Assembly (NCBI RefSeq): GCF_024343615.1
Contig: NZ_RJUB01000002.1
Coordinates: forward strand, 62,001-126,000
DNA from: Ferruginibacter sp. HRS2-29
GTDB taxonomy: Bacteria > Bacteroidota > Bacteroidia > Chitinophagales > Chitinophagaceae
Length of the DNA: 64,000 bases
Reading direction: 5' to 3'
Made by a program: the position numbers and the translations under genes. Shown here in pieces: positions 1 through 9,133 of this stretch. The stretch's first letter is position 1. Every line of letters starts with the position of its first letter. The notes under the pieces are model-generated. The model searched no databases. It was not told the DNA's origin and was given only the letters and a program-made list of their open reading frames with translations.

Positions 1-992
1 TGGGAGTTCTTAAAGGTGGTGGTGATTTTGTAAGCATGGCAGTACAATATTCCGCAGATAACGAAAGCAAAGCGAAAGGCGGTGATATGGGTGTTTTTGC
101 ATTCGGCACCAAAGACGCGGCTATCAACGAATTTGCATTCAACAAACCGGTTGGCAGCAAAGAAGTGATTCTTTCTAACGACGGATATCATATTATAGAA
201 ATATTGAGCCAGTCTAATTTCAAGCCGGCTTACAAGATCGCGTTTGTAGCAAAAGAAATTGCCGCAAGCCCTGAAACGATCAACAAAGCCAGCAATGATG
301 CCGGTAAAGCAGCCAGCGAAAAAAATGCTACCACCCTGGCAGCATACGTTTCGAAGAACGGGCTGCACCTTACTCAATTGCCACAACTGGTGAAAGAAAA
401 CGATTTTTCTGCCGGAACCCTGCAGGACAGCCGTACCAGGGAACTGATCAAATGGGCGTTCAAAGCTAATAAAGGAGATGTAAGCGAACCCTTCGACCTG
501 GGCGACCAGTTTGTGGTAGCAACAGTTGATAAGATTGAAAAAGAAGGTGTTCAGGATGCAGCTACAGCTCGTAGTGGTGCGGAAGTGATCATCATTAAAC
601 AGAAAAAAGCCGCGTTGATAAAATCAGCGATCGGTGCAAACCCGACCATGCAGACAGCTTCTGCCAAATACAACAAACCGGTGGCGATGGCGGGCCAGGA
701 TTCTACCCTCACCTTCAACTCCCAGATCATCAACTCGCTGGGTATGGAGTCGAAAGTGATAGGTGCCGCTTTCAACAAAGCATACGAAACCAAAGAATCT
801 CCGGCGATTGAAGGTACAAATGGTGTGTATATCATAAAGGTAAACAGCATCCAGAATAAAGTGGAAGCACCGGAAGCTGCATCTGCAAGGATCACTTCAC
901 GCCTGGCTTCATTGCGCAGCCAGCTGAACAACTGGTTTGAAGGCCTCAGGAAACAGGCAGATATCAAGGATAAGAGAAGCGAAACCTTTTAA
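1..992 (+). CDS. Peptidyl-prolyl cis-trans isomerase (PpiC/SurA type), C-terminal part
   Basis: Partial gene: the reading frame is open from the first bases of the window, so the start and the N-terminal half lie upstream. The first ~70 visible residues match the end of a parvulin domain (KGGDMGVFAFGTK, then GYHIIEI, the usual beta-strand closing the rotamase fold). The remaining ~250 residues are a second, degenerate parvulin-like/SurA-like region ending in a basic helix. Such proteins act in the periplasm on outer-membrane protein folding; a membrane anchor, if any, would be in the missing part. A strong terminator follows at 1019-1047, so this is the last gene of its unit. Confidence 0.8.
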   Translation, partial: GVLKGGGDFVSMAVQYSADNESKAKGGDMGVFAFGTKDAAINEFAFNKPVGSKEVILSNDGYHIIEILSQSNFKPAYKIAFVAKEIAASPETINKASNDAGKAASEKNATTLAAYVSKNGLHLTQLPQLVKENDFSAGTLQDSRTRELIKWAFKANKGDVSEPFDLGDQFVVATVDKIEKEGVQDAATARSGAEVIIIKQKKAALIKSAIGANPTMQTASAKYNKPVAMAGQDSTLTFNSQIINSLGMESKVIGAAFNKAYETKESPAIEGTNGVYIIKVNSIQNKVEAPEAASARITSRLASLRSQLNNWFEGLRKQADIKDKRSETF

Positions 993-1018
993 TTTCCGTT
1001 TATAGAAAGTTATAATCG

Positions 1019-1047
1019 CCGCCCCGGTATCCCCGGGGCGGTTTTTT
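1019..1047 (+). terminator. Intrinsic terminator
   Basis: Nine-bp GC-only stem (CCGCCCCGG at 1019-1027 with CCGGGGCGG at 1033-1041), 5-nt loop, then six T. It ends the isomerase gene. Confidence 0.9.
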
Positions 1048-1063
1048 GTTTTAATTTTACACA

Positions 1064-1579
1064 ATGAGCGAAACATTTATAAATAAGGTAGCCGAAAGCG
1101 GGATCATCACCTTGAACCTGGAAGATTATTATCCAAAAAACGAGGTAGCGGTTTTTGATATGAAAGATTACCTGTTTATGGAACTTATCCTGAAAGAAAA
1201 AGATTTCAGGGAAAAACTGAAGGCGCTGGATGTATCCGTTTACCAGGATAAAATTGTTGCACTTACCTGCAGCGCTGATGCGGTAATACCAATGTGGGCT
1301 TATATGCTGGTGGCGAGTGCACTGCAACCCGTAGCCCGGGAAATAGTTTTCGGTACGGAAAAAGAAACCACGGAAAAAATATTGCTGCAGAATATCGGTA
1401 ACATCACCACAGAAGAATTTGCAGACCAGCGGGTGGTGGTGAAAGGTTGCGGCGAGTTGCCGATCACCGAATCTGCCTACATAGAAATTACGAAGCGTTT
1501 GCGCCCGGTAGCGAAAAGCATTATGTATGGCGAGCCATGCAGTACCGTGCCGGTGTTCAAGAAACCTATAGTGCGATAA
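1064..1579 (+). CDS. DUF2480 family protein
   Basis: 171 residues, full length for the Bacteroidota family DUF2480 as I remember it; characteristic opening (INKVAESGIITLNLEDYYP) and a closing Cys (GEPCSTVPVFKKP). No signal peptide or membrane segment, so cytosolic. Function is unknown; no catalytic motif stands out. It stands alone between two terminators. A TAATTTTA -7-like box at 1052-1059 lies only 4 nt before the ATG, which suggests a very short or absent leader. Start chosen as the first ATG, preceded by A-rich sequence. Confidence 0.85.
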   Translation: MSETFINKVAESGIITLNLEDYYPKNEVAVFDMKDYLFMELILKEKDFREKLKALDVSVYQDKIVALTCSADAVIPMWAYMLVASALQPVAREIVFGTEKETTEKILLQNIGNITTEEFADQRVVVKGCGELPITESAYIEITKRLRPVAKSIMYGEPCSTVPVFKKPIVR

Positions 1580-1611
1580 AACCCCGGAGGTTTTCAAAAC
1601 CTCCGGGGTTT
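1578..1611. terminator. Bidirectional terminator, repeated motif
   Basis: AAACCCCGGAGG / CCTCCGGGGTTT stem with TTTT-C-AAAA at the tip, T-rich on both strands. It separates the convergent DUF2480 and corA genes. The same hairpin recurs at 62799-62832 and an inside-out version at 61545-61571. Confidence 0.88.
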
Positions 1612-1612
1612 G

Positions 1613-2704
1613 TTAAAACCAACCTCTCTTCCTGAATATCCCGATCATCACCAGCGGAATAAATAACATGGCCGCTACAGAAATAAAAAATCCCCATTGA
1701 TTGTGCAGCAGGGGCAGCCGTTCGAAGTTCATCCCGAAGATGCCGCCGATAACGGTGGCCGGCGCCAGCAGGCAGGTAACTACCGCCATCACTTTCATCA
1801 CTTCGTTCATCTTCAGGTTCACATTGCTGAGGTAAAGGTCCTGTAAGTTCATCATCATATCACGGTAGTTTTCCGCAAGGTCATTGGCCTGCACGATATG
1901 ATCATAAACGTCCTTGAAATATTTTTCCGTTTTTTCTTCTATCAGTTCGCTTTCGCTGCGCAGGATGCCATTGACGAGTTCGCGAACAGGTGCGATGCTG
2001 CGTTTAAAAACGATCATCTCTTTCCGCAGCATATTAATTTTTGCCAGCGTTCGGGTATTCGCGTTGCGGATGATATCTTCCTCGAGGTTTTCGATCTTAT
2101 CACCGAGTTTTTCCATTACGAGGTAATAATTATCTACGATAAGATCGATGAGGGTATAATATAAAAAGTCGGCGCCATTTTGCCGAACCTTACTGGTATT
2201 GATCTTCAGCTTGTCGCGTAGGGGATTGAACGCATCTTTGGCGGCATCTTCCTGGAAGCTGATCACAAAATTATTGCCGAGGATGATACTCACCTGCTCA
2301 GTTTCTACAATGGAATCTTTGTCATTATAATACAACATGCTCAGCACACAAAACACCAGCCCGTTGATCTCATCCATTTTTGGCCGCTGGCCGATACTTA
2401 AAATATCTTCTACGATCAGCGGATGAACAGAAAAATGAGCGCACAGCTTTTCAACATCATCTTTCCTCAAACCATCCACATTGATCCAGGTAATAGATCT
2501 TGAATCCAGGAACTTAAAACAATCGGTTACTTCTTTCAGCTTTACATCACTGCATTTATCCTTGTCGTATTCGTACACGCAGATCCTGCTCTCTTCCGGC
2601 TCTTTTCGTGTAGGCGCCACCGTTGGGTTTACCTGCAGTACTTTTTTGGTACGCAGTATCTCCATCGGGTTCAGAATGTATTCGAAATATTTTTTTGCAG
2701 GCAT
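1613..2704 (-). CDS. corA: Magnesium/cobalt transporter CorA
   Basis: 363 residues, normal length. The N-terminal two thirds is the acidic and helical cytoplasmic funnel (residues ~1-295); two membrane helices follow at ~300-320 and ~337-357. The selectivity signature is present as FGMNF at ~323-327 (usual YGMNF), and the protein ends in the basic stretch after TM2 (RKRGWF) typical of CorA. It imports Mg2+ across the inner membrane as a pentamer. Monocistronic: a 27-bp palindromic terminator lies upstream between it and asnS, and a bidirectional hairpin lies downstream. No Mg2+ leader element is visible in the ~40-nt 5' region. Confidence 0.95.
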   Translation of the reverse strand: MPAKKYFEYILNPMEILRTKKVLQVNPTVAPTRKEPEESRICVYEYDKDKCSDVKLKEVTDCFKFLDSRSITWINVDGLRKDDVEKLCAHFSVHPLIVEDILSIGQRPKMDEINGLVFCVLSMLYYNDKDSIVETEQVSIILGNNFVISFQEDAAKDAFNPLRDKLKINTSKVRQNGADFLYYTLIDLIVDNYYLVMEKLGDKIENLEEDIIRNANTRTLAKINMLRKEMIVFKRSIAPVRELVNGILRSESELIEEKTEKYFKDVYDHIVQANDLAENYRDMMMNLQDLYLSNVNLKMNEVMKVMAVVTCLLAPATVIGGIFGMNFERLPLLHNQWGFFISVAAMLFIPLVMIGIFRKRGWF

Positions 2705-2740
2705 AAAATGAAGTTACAAAGAGTTCACGCAAATGTGCAA

Positions 2741-2795
2741 GGAAAAAATACAAAAGGCGTCCCGAAATTTTCGGGACGCCTTTTGTATTTTTTCC
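2741..2795. terminator. 27-bp perfect palindromic terminator
   Basis: Arms 2741-2767 and 2769-2795 are perfectly complementary with almost no loop; the GC core (GGCGTCCCG) is flanked by A-runs on one side and T-runs on the other. It lies 15 bp past the asnS stop and would terminate asnS. The stem is much longer than a terminator needs. Confidence 0.85.
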
Positions 2796-2809
2796 TCTTT
2801 GCCTGCCAA

Positions 2810-4252
2810 CTAAAATGCAGCACTCTTGGGGTATCTTGGAAAAGGAATTACATCCCTGATATTCGTCATACCGGTTACAAATAAAACCAATCGCTCAAAA
2901 CCCAGTCCGAAGCCCGCATGCGGGCAGGAACCGAAGCGGCGGGTATCGAGGTAAAAGTCAAGTTCCTCTGCCGGCACATGCATTTCTTTCATGCGTTCGA
3001 GCAATTTATCGAGTCGTTCTTCACGCTGGCTGCCGCCAACGATCTCACCGATGCCCGGAGCCAGTATGTCCATCGCGGCTACCGTTTTTCCATCTTCGTT
3101 CATACGCATGTAAAACGATTTGATGTCTTTGGGATAGTCGGTCAATATCACCGGTTTTTTAAAATGTTTTTCTACCAGGTAACGCTCGTGCTCGCTCTGC
3201 AGATCGGCACCCCATCCTTCGATGAGGTATTGGAATTTCTTCTTTTTATTATGATTGCTTTCTTTCAATATTTCAATCGCTTCGGTATAAGTGAGGCGCT
3301 CAAAATCATTGTTCACCACAAAATTCAGTTTTTCCAGCAGCCCCATTTCACTGCGTTCTGCCTGTGGTTTGGTTTTTTCTTCTTCTTCCAGGCGCTGGCT
3401 TAAAAATGCGAGATCATCCACATTGTGTTCCATCGCGTAGCGGATGATATACTTGATGAAATCTTCCGCAAGGTTCATATTATCTTCCAGGTCGTTGAAA
3501 GCAACTTCCGGTTCGATCATCCAGAATTCCGCCAGGTGACGGGTGGTGTTACTGTTTTCCGCACGGAACGTAGGCCCGAACGTATACACATCGCTGAACG
3601 CCATTGCTGCCAGTTCACCTTCCAGCTGTCCGCTAACGGTAAGGTTGGTGCTGCGCCCGAAGAAATCTTCTTTGTAATTGATGCTGCCATCTTCGTTCTT
3701 TGGAGCCGTGCCATCCAGTGGCAAGGTGGTCACCCTGAACATTTCGCCAGCCCCTTCCGCATCGCTGGCCGTGATGATAGGCGTATGCATGTATACAAAA
3801 CCCCGATCGTTAAAAAACTGGTGGATCGCGAAGGCCAGAGAATGCCTTACACGGAAAATTGCCCCGAAAGTATTGGTGCGGAAACGGATGTGCGCATTTT
3901 CACGTAGAAATTCCAGGCTATGTTTTTTAGGCTGCAACGGAAATTTTTCCGCATCGCTGTCCCCCAGTATTTCAATGGAAGTAGCTTTGAGCTCCACTTT
4001 CTGTCCTTTACCAAGCGAAGGGACCACTTCACCCACCGCTTTGATACAGGCGCCGGTGGTGATGCGTTTCAAAGTGGCATCATCGAGCAGACCTAATTGG
4101 GCTACTACCTGTAAATTATTATTGGTGCTGCCGTCGTTGAGTGCGATGAACTGGTTGTTGCGAAAAGTGCGCACCCAACCCATCACGGTTGCTTCATAAT
4201 TAGCCTCATCGGATTGCAGCAGGCTGTTGATCTTTTTTCTTTTGTTGAACAT
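2810..4252 (-). CDS. asnS: Asparagine-tRNA ligase
   Basis: Class II aminoacyl-tRNA synthetase, 480 residues. Residues ~15-115 form the OB-fold anticodon-binding domain; the catalytic core follows with motif 2 ([21 protein letters not shown] region) and motif 3 ([15 protein letters not shown]). The segment [17 protein letters not shown] distinguishes AsnRS from AspRS. The open frame extends 20 codons further upstream, but those would encode a hydrophobic segment foreign to the family, so the ATG at 4252 ([12 protein letters not shown]) is preferred. It is divergent from the amidohydrolase gene, with a 166-bp spacer. Confidence 0.96.
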   Translation of the reverse strand: MFNKRKKINSLLQSDEANYEATVMGWVRTFRNNQFIALNDGSTNNNLQVVAQLGLLDDATLKRITTGACIKAVGEVVPSLGKGQKVELKATSIEILGDSDAEKFPLQPKKHSLEFLRENAHIRFRTNTFGAIFRVRHSLAFAIHQFFNDRGFVYMHTPIITASDAEGAGEMFRVTTLPLDGTAPKNEDGSINYKEDFFGRSTNLTVSGQLEGELAAMAFSDVYTFGPTFRAENSNTTRHLAEFWMIEPEVAFNDLEDNMNLAEDFIKYIIRYAMEHNVDDLAFLSQRLEEEEKTKPQAERSEMGLLEKLNFVVNNDFERLTYTEAIEILKESNHNKKKKFQYLIEGWGADLQSEHERYLVEKHFKKPVILTDYPKDIKSFYMRMNEDGKTVAAMDILAPGIGEIVGGSQREERLDKLLERMKEMHVPAEELDFYLDTRRFGSCPHAGFGLGFERLVLFVTGMTNIRDVIPFPRYPKSAAF

Positions 4253-4280
4253 AAATGGAATTAAGGCTGCAAATATAAAC

Positions 4281-4383
4281 AGAAAACCACAGAGTAGTAC
4301 AGAGGCAATCACAGAGTGGCACAGGGGTTTAAAGTATTTCTCTGTGCTACTCTGCGAAATAACCCCATGCTACTCTGTGGTTA
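4281..4383. repeat. Inverted CACAGAGTAG-type repeat in a divergent spacer
   Basis: ACCACAGAGTAG near 4284 is complementary to CTACTCTGTGGT near 4371, and variants (CACAGAGTGGCACAGGGG, CTCTGTGCTACTCTGCG) lie between. Imperfect tandem units of about ten bases. It fills the spacer between asnS and the amidohydrolase gene; no clear promoter box is visible within it. Confidence 0.6.
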
Positions 4384-4418
4384 AAAATCTTAACTTCACT
4401 CCTACAAAAAAAATCCGC

Positions 4419-7400
4419 ATGCACACCAAATCACTGCTTTTGGCATTAGCAATCTTTGCTTTTTCCTTTTCCCATGCCCAGGATAAAAAGAAATGGGATG
4501 TCAATAATCCCGAAGGCCCTTTTAAAGAAGTGGCCTTTACCGTTAAAGAAGGTACGTGGATGAATGTGGATGTGTCGCCGGATGGAAAAGACGTGGTGTT
4601 TGATCTTTTGGGTGATATTTATTCCATTCCGATCGCCGGTGGCGAAGCGAAAGTATTGCGCCACAATTTTGCGATGGAAGTGCAGCCGCGTTTCAGTCCC
4701 GATGGAAAGAAGATCCTCTTTACTTCCGATGCCGGTGGTGGCGATAATATCTGGACGATGAACCGCGACGGCAGCGACGCAAAACAGGTGACCAAAGAAA
4801 ATTTCCGGTTGCTTAATAATGCTACCTGGTCGCCGGATGGGCAGTACATCATCGCAAAAAAACATTTTACTTCAGGCCGCTCACTCGGTGCAGGTGAATT
4901 GTGGATCTATCATATCAGCGGCGGCGATGGCCTTCAGCTGACGGTAAGAAAAAACGATCAGCAGGATGTGAACGAGCCGAGCGCTTCCTCCGATGGAAAA
5001 TATGTTTATTATAGTGAGGATATGTATCCCGGTGGGTTTTTTCAATATAATAAGGATCCGAACAACCAGATATTCGTGATCAAACGTTTCGACCGTGAAA
5101 AAGGAAGCATCGAAACCGTTACAGGCGGGCCGGGAGGAGCATGCAGGCCGCAGATTTCGCACGATGGCAAAACGCTGGCTTTTGTAAAAAGAGTAAGAAC
5201 AAGATCCGTGTTGTACCTGCGCAACCTCGAAACCGCGGAAGAGTGGCCCATATACGATCAACTGACGAAAGACCAACAGGAAGCCTGGACAACCTTTGGT
5301 GTGTACACCGGCTTCAGCTGGATGCCCGGCGATAAAGAGATAGTGATCTGGAGCGGAGGCAAGATCCTGCGCATTGATGCTATGGCTGTGAACGCTGCGA
5401 AAGAAATACCATTCACCTGCCATGTAAAACAGCGTATAACCGATGCCGTCAGGTTTCAGCAGGATATCAACCCCGATGAATTTACGGCACACGTCATCCG
5501 CAATGCAACCACTTCTCCAGATGGAAAATTGTTGCTGTTCAATGCAGCCGGTTTCCTTTGGAAAAAAACATTACCGAACGGTAAACCTGAAAGGCTTACC
5601 AATGGCACCGACCAGGAAGCGGAGCCTTCTTTTTCTGCCGATGGAAAAAATATTGTTTATGTAACATGGAATGATACCGCAGCAGGGGCGATCTGTAAAT
5701 TGAATCTTACCGCAGGTGCAAAACCGAAAAAAATAACTACTGCCAAAGCCATTTACCGTACGCCCTCTTTTTCTGCTGATGGAAAATGGATCGCTTTCCT
5801 GAAAGACGACGGCGACAATGTATTGGGTAATCCATACACCGCAAAAACCGGTGTGTACATCATGGATGCCGAAGGGAAAAATGAAAAATTTGTAAGCGCC
5901 GGTGGTGAGTCACCGAAGTTCAATGCTGCCGGCGACAGGCTTTTTGTGCAACGTGGCAGAAACTCATTCGGCAGTTACAAGCTTGATGGAACCGATGAAA
6001 AAACGATCTTCAAAAGTACCTATGGCAGCCAGTTTGCAGTATCACCCGATGAAACATGGGTGGCATTTGTAGACCTGCATAATGTATATGTGGCAGCATT
6101 TCCGGCAACGGGCAAAACGATCGATATATCTGCAGGCACGAATGCAGTACCGGTGAAGAAAATTTCCCGCGACGCGGGTATCAACCTTCATTGGAGCGCC
6201 GATAACAAACAGGTACATTATACACTTGGCGACCAGTATTACACTATCAACCTTGCCGAACGTTTTGAATTCATCGCGAACAAACCCGACAGCCTTTTCA
6301 AAATGCCCGACTCCGGGATAAGTGTAGGGCTTACTTTAAAAACGGACAAACCTAAAGGCCTGATCGCATTTACACATGCACAGATCATTACCATGAATGG
6401 CGATGAAGTGATTGCCGACGGGACGATCCTGGTAGATGGAAACATGATAAAAGCAGTTGGAAAAAGTACGGACGTAAGCATCCCTGCCACTGCAAAACAA
6501 ATCGATTGCAAAGGCAAGACCATCATGCCGGGCTTCATAGATGCGCATGCGCATGTGGGGCACTTCAGAAGCGGACTGACGCCGCAGAAACACTGGCCAT
6601 ATTATACCAACCTGGCGTATGGTGTAACCACCACACATGATCCATCGGCTAACAGCGAAATGGTTTTTGCGCAAAGCGAAATGGTAAGGACCGGTGAAAT
6701 GGTGGGCCCTCGTGTATTCAGCACGGGCACTATATTGTATGGTGCCGATGGCGATTTTAAGGCGGTGATCAATTCCCTTGATGATGCAAGAAGTGCCTTG
6801 CGCCGGACAAAAGCTTTTGGCGCGTTCAGCGTAAAAAGTTACAACCAGCCACGCCGCGAGCAAAACCAGATGGTGATTCAGGCTGCCCGCGAACTGAAAA
6901 TGGAGGTAGTGCCGGAAGGAGGCTCGTTCTTTTTTCACAATATTGGTATGGTGATGGACGGGCATACCACGGTAGAACATAATGTGCCGGTTGGGGTGTT
7001 GTATGATGACGTGATCAACCTTTGGAAAAATTCAAAAACGGGGTACACACCAACACTCATCGTTTGTTACAATGCACCTAGTGGTGAATATTACTGGTAC
7101 CAGCATACAAATGTGTGGGAAAAAGAAAGGCTGATGCGTTTTACTCCGCGGAATGTATTGGATACAAGAAGCCGCTGGCGTACTATTTTGCCGGAAGAAG
7201 AATATGAGAACGGGCATATCCTCGTGTCCAAAAGCGCCAAAAAACTGAGCGATGCCGGCGTACCCGTAAACATGGGCGCACATGGGCAGATACAAGGCAT
7301 CGGTGCTCACTGGGAAATATGGATGATGCAGCAGGGTGGCATGAGCAACCTGCAGGCATTAAAAACCGCCACCATCAATTCGGCTACCAGCCTCGGCCTG

Positions 7401-7664
7401 GATACACAAATAGGTTCCCTGCAGGTGGGCAAACTGGCAGACCTGATCGTGATGGATAAAGATCCGCTGGCGGATATTCACAACACCGAAAGCATCCGGT
7501 ATACCATGGTGAATGGAAGATTGTATGATTCCGAAACGATGAACGAAACCGGTAATTACAATAAACCACGCGGTAAATTTTATTGGGAAAACGGAAAGAA
7601 CGCCGGAGCTTTTCCATGGCACGAGGGTGCTGTGAACAGCGCCAGCGAAATGGACCTGGATTAA
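4419..7664 (+). CDS. Exported amidohydrolase with N-terminal WD40-like (TolB-type) propeller
   Basis: 1,081 residues from the ATG that begins a clean signal peptide (LLLALAIFAFSFSHAQ, cleavage before DKKKW). Residues ~40-680 carry repeated propeller blades with the WD40-like Asp-box pattern (SPDGKKILF, SPDGQYII, SADGKNIVY, SADGKWIAF). Residues ~700-1060 are a metal-dependent amidohydrolase: GFIDAHAHVGH gives the HxH metal pair, HTTVEHNV and GAHGQ supply further ligands, and the C-terminal ADLIVMDKDPL segment is typical of imidazolonepropionase/prolidase relatives. The combination is common in Bacteroidota and usually annotated as a periplasmic dipeptidase-like hydrolase; the substrate is not readable. 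Single gene. Confidence 0.92.
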   Translation: MHTKSLLLALAIFAFSFSHAQDKKKWDVNNPEGPFKEVAFTVKEGTWMNVDVSPDGKDVVFDLLGDIYSIPIAGGEAKVLRHNFAMEVQPRFSPDGKKILFTSDAGGGDNIWTMNRDGSDAKQVTKENFRLLNNATWSPDGQYIIAKKHFTSGRSLGAGELWIYHISGGDGLQLTVRKNDQQDVNEPSASSDGKYVYYSEDMYPGGFFQYNKDPNNQIFVIKRFDREKGSIETVTGGPGGACRPQISHDGKTLAFVKRVRTRSVLYLRNLETAEEWPIYDQLTKDQQEAWTTFGVYTGFSWMPGDKEIVIWSGGKILRIDAMAVNAAKEIPFTCHVKQRITDAVRFQQDINPDEFTAHVIRNATTSPDGKLLLFNAAGFLWKKTLPNGKPERLTNGTDQEAEPSFSADGKNIVYVTWNDTAAGAICKLNLTAGAKPKKITTAKAIYRTPSFSADGKWIAFLKDDGDNVLGNPYTAKTGVYIMDAEGKNEKFVSAGGESPKFNAAGDRLFVQRGRNSFGSYKLDGTDEKTIFKSTYGSQFAVSPDETWVAFVDLHNVYVAAFPATGKTIDISAGTNAVPVKKISRDAGINLHWSADNKQVHYTLGDQYYTINLAERFEFIANKPDSLFKMPDSGISVGLTLKTDKPKGLIAFTHAQIITMNGDEVIADGTILVDGNMIKAVGKSTDVSIPATAKQIDCKGKTIMPGFIDAHAHVGHFRSGLTPQKHWPYYTNLAYGVTTTHDPSANSEMVFAQSEMVRTGEMVGPRVFSTGTILYGADGDFKAVINSLDDARSALRRTKAFGAFSVKSYNQPRREQNQMVIQAARELKMEVVPEGGSFFFHNIGMVMDGHTTVEHNVPVGVLYDDVINLWKNSKTGYTPTLIVCYNAPSGEYYWYQHTNVWEKERLMRFTPRNVLDTRSRWRTILPEEEYENGHILVSKSAKKLSDAGVPVNMGAHGQIQGIGAHWEIWMMQQGGMSNLQALKTATINSATSLGLDTQIGSLQVGKLADLIVMDKDPLADIHNTESIRYTMVNGRLYDSETMNETGNYNKPRGKFYWENGKNAGAFPWHEGAVNSASEMDLD

Positions 7665-7805
7665 TACTCGGACCCCTGAAGGGGGAACCTGAACATCACG
7701 AGAATCTCAGGCTTATTCCTATGGCTATTTTTAAAGTGTGTTTTTGAGAAGGAGAAATTAAATAACATAAATTGAAATCAAAGAAACAGCATCTGAGTTC
7801 CTCTT

Positions 7806-8471
7806 TCAGGGAGCAGAGGGGGTATAACCTTTGATAAAGCCCAGGTAAGTTTCAAAAGGCTTGTCTTCCGGCCGGTGGATGACTATGCCCACACATTTAT
7901 ACGCCGGCGAAATTTCAAACGCGATCCCTTTATCCGGCTCATCCATCACCACTACCATTTGCGTAGCATTTGTGGGAGAAGGGTATCTTCCTGTCTTTTT
8001 CAAAACTGGATAAACTTTGGATATCTCCTCCATATGGCTCCCTACGCAAAGGCCCTCCTGTGTTTTGAAATAAGGGGAGGTAATACGGATCTGTTTTGCC
8101 CTGCTGGCTTCGTCCTTATCACCAAAGTTGACAGAGAAAAAGATGGTGGTGCTATGCAATTTATTTCCTTTTGAATACCAGGTGCTGATCGCTTTTCCCA
8201 TGGCGGCATCGCCATCATCTGGCCGGCCGAGTTTTGCATTTACACTATCGGCCCGCTCGCCAATGGAAGTAAGCCCGATGCTTTTTCCCGGCACGATCAG
8301 CTCTGCGGCAGGCACAGGCGGCATGGAATCGGGGTTGCCCGAAACAGTGTGCCCTTTCAGTGTATCGGTAATTTTAAAATCATTTGGAGGCGCTGTCGCG
8401 TTTTTTTTTTGCGAACCACTATTGCAGGCAAATAAAGAAAAACAAACGAAAACAAGCGAAAGTAAACGCAT
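7806..8471 (-). CDS. Lipoprotein of unknown function
   Basis: 221 residues starting at the ATG that gives MRLLSLVFVCFSLFAC: a lipoprotein signal with lipobox LFAC and then NSGSQKK. The upstream in-frame extension is hydrophilic and ignored. The mature part (~200 residues) has two blocks, around GLTSIGERADSVNAKLGRPDDGD and KTQEGLCVGSHMEEISKVYP, that look like SmpA/BamE-type 'anchor point' repeats (G-x-S-x-x-E-V), a guess only. Likely membrane-anchored, facing the periplasm. Divergent from the next lipoprotein gene with a 109-bp spacer, so the two may be co-regulated. Confidence 0.75.
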   Translation of the reverse strand: MRLLSLVFVCFSLFACNSGSQKKNATAPPNDFKITDTLKGHTVSGNPDSMPPVPAAELIVPGKSIGLTSIGERADSVNAKLGRPDDGDAAMGKAISTWYSKGNKLHSTTIFFSVNFGDKDEASRAKQIRITSPYFKTQEGLCVGSHMEEISKVYPVLKKTGRYPSPTNATQMVVVMDEPDKGIAFEISPAYKCVGIVIHRPEDKPFETYLGFIKGYTPSAP

Positions 8472-8580
8472 AACAATCTTTTTGTTGTACCACTCAACTA
8501 TGATACCAAAGATGGGCAAGGTTTTTGAAATACAGGTTCAGCGGGATATGAACCCTTTTTTAAATCTAAAAAATTTTATC

Positions 8581-9057
8581 ATGAAAACCCTTTTCACCAT
8601 AACGATGGCAGTACTGATTGCAGGTACTTTTACAGCCTGCAAAAACAAGCCGGCCGCCACTCCTGCGTTGGCGCTGCCCACTCTTTCGGCCGACGATCAG
8701 AAGATGATCACCAACAGGGAGATCAGCACCTGGGAGTTTGGCAAAACAAAAAATTTTGCCGGGCTGAAAGAAATACTGGCCGATGATTACACCGCATATT
8801 TTGGCCGGAACATCATGAACAAAAACGATGTGATCCGCACGTTTCAAAACAGCATTGTAAGATCGTATCGCCTGTCCAACATTAAAATAAAACCGGTGAC
8901 GGATAATGTGGCGATTATTTACTATGAGCTCAGCCAGGATGTGATGGATGAAAATGGTGACAAATGGACCCCCTATGTTGCTTCAGCTGCCACGTATGCA
9001 AAAAGGGACGGCGTATGGAAATCTGTGTTTTACCAGGAAACAGCAATACTTCAATAA
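8581..9057 (+). CDS. NTF2-like (DUF4440/SnoaL-type) lipoprotein
   Basis: 158 residues; start at the ATG giving MKTLFTITMAVLIAGTFTAC, a lipoprotein signal with lipobox FTAC. The mature domain (~40-158) follows the NTF2-like alpha+beta cone: helix ISTWEFGKTKNFAGLKEILADDYTAYF, then strands ending in VWKSVFYQETAIL. No catalytic residues can be assigned, as in most DUF4440 proteins. A second DUF4440-like exported protein is encoded at 56030-56488. A strong bidirectional hairpin follows. Confidence 0.8.
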   Translation: MKTLFTITMAVLIAGTFTACKNKPAATPALALPTLSADDQKMITNREISTWEFGKTKNFAGLKEILADDYTAYFGRNIMNKNDVIRTFQNSIVRSYRLSNIKIKPVTDNVAIIYYELSQDVMDENGDKWTPYVASAATYAKRDGVWKSVFYQETAILQ

Positions 9058-9069
9058 AGGTCTGCCTTA

Positions 9070-9115
9070 CTATAAAAACTAAACCCACGATAATTCGTGG
9101 GTTTAGTTTTTATAG
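9070..9115. terminator. Bidirectional terminator, 21-bp stem
   Basis: CTATAAAAACTAAACCCACGA (9070-9090) and its exact complement (9095-9115) around TAAT; U-rich in both directions. It lies between the convergent lipoprotein and helicase genes. Confidence 0.9.
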
Positions 9116-9133
9116 AGAAAGCCTTTTTAAAAT

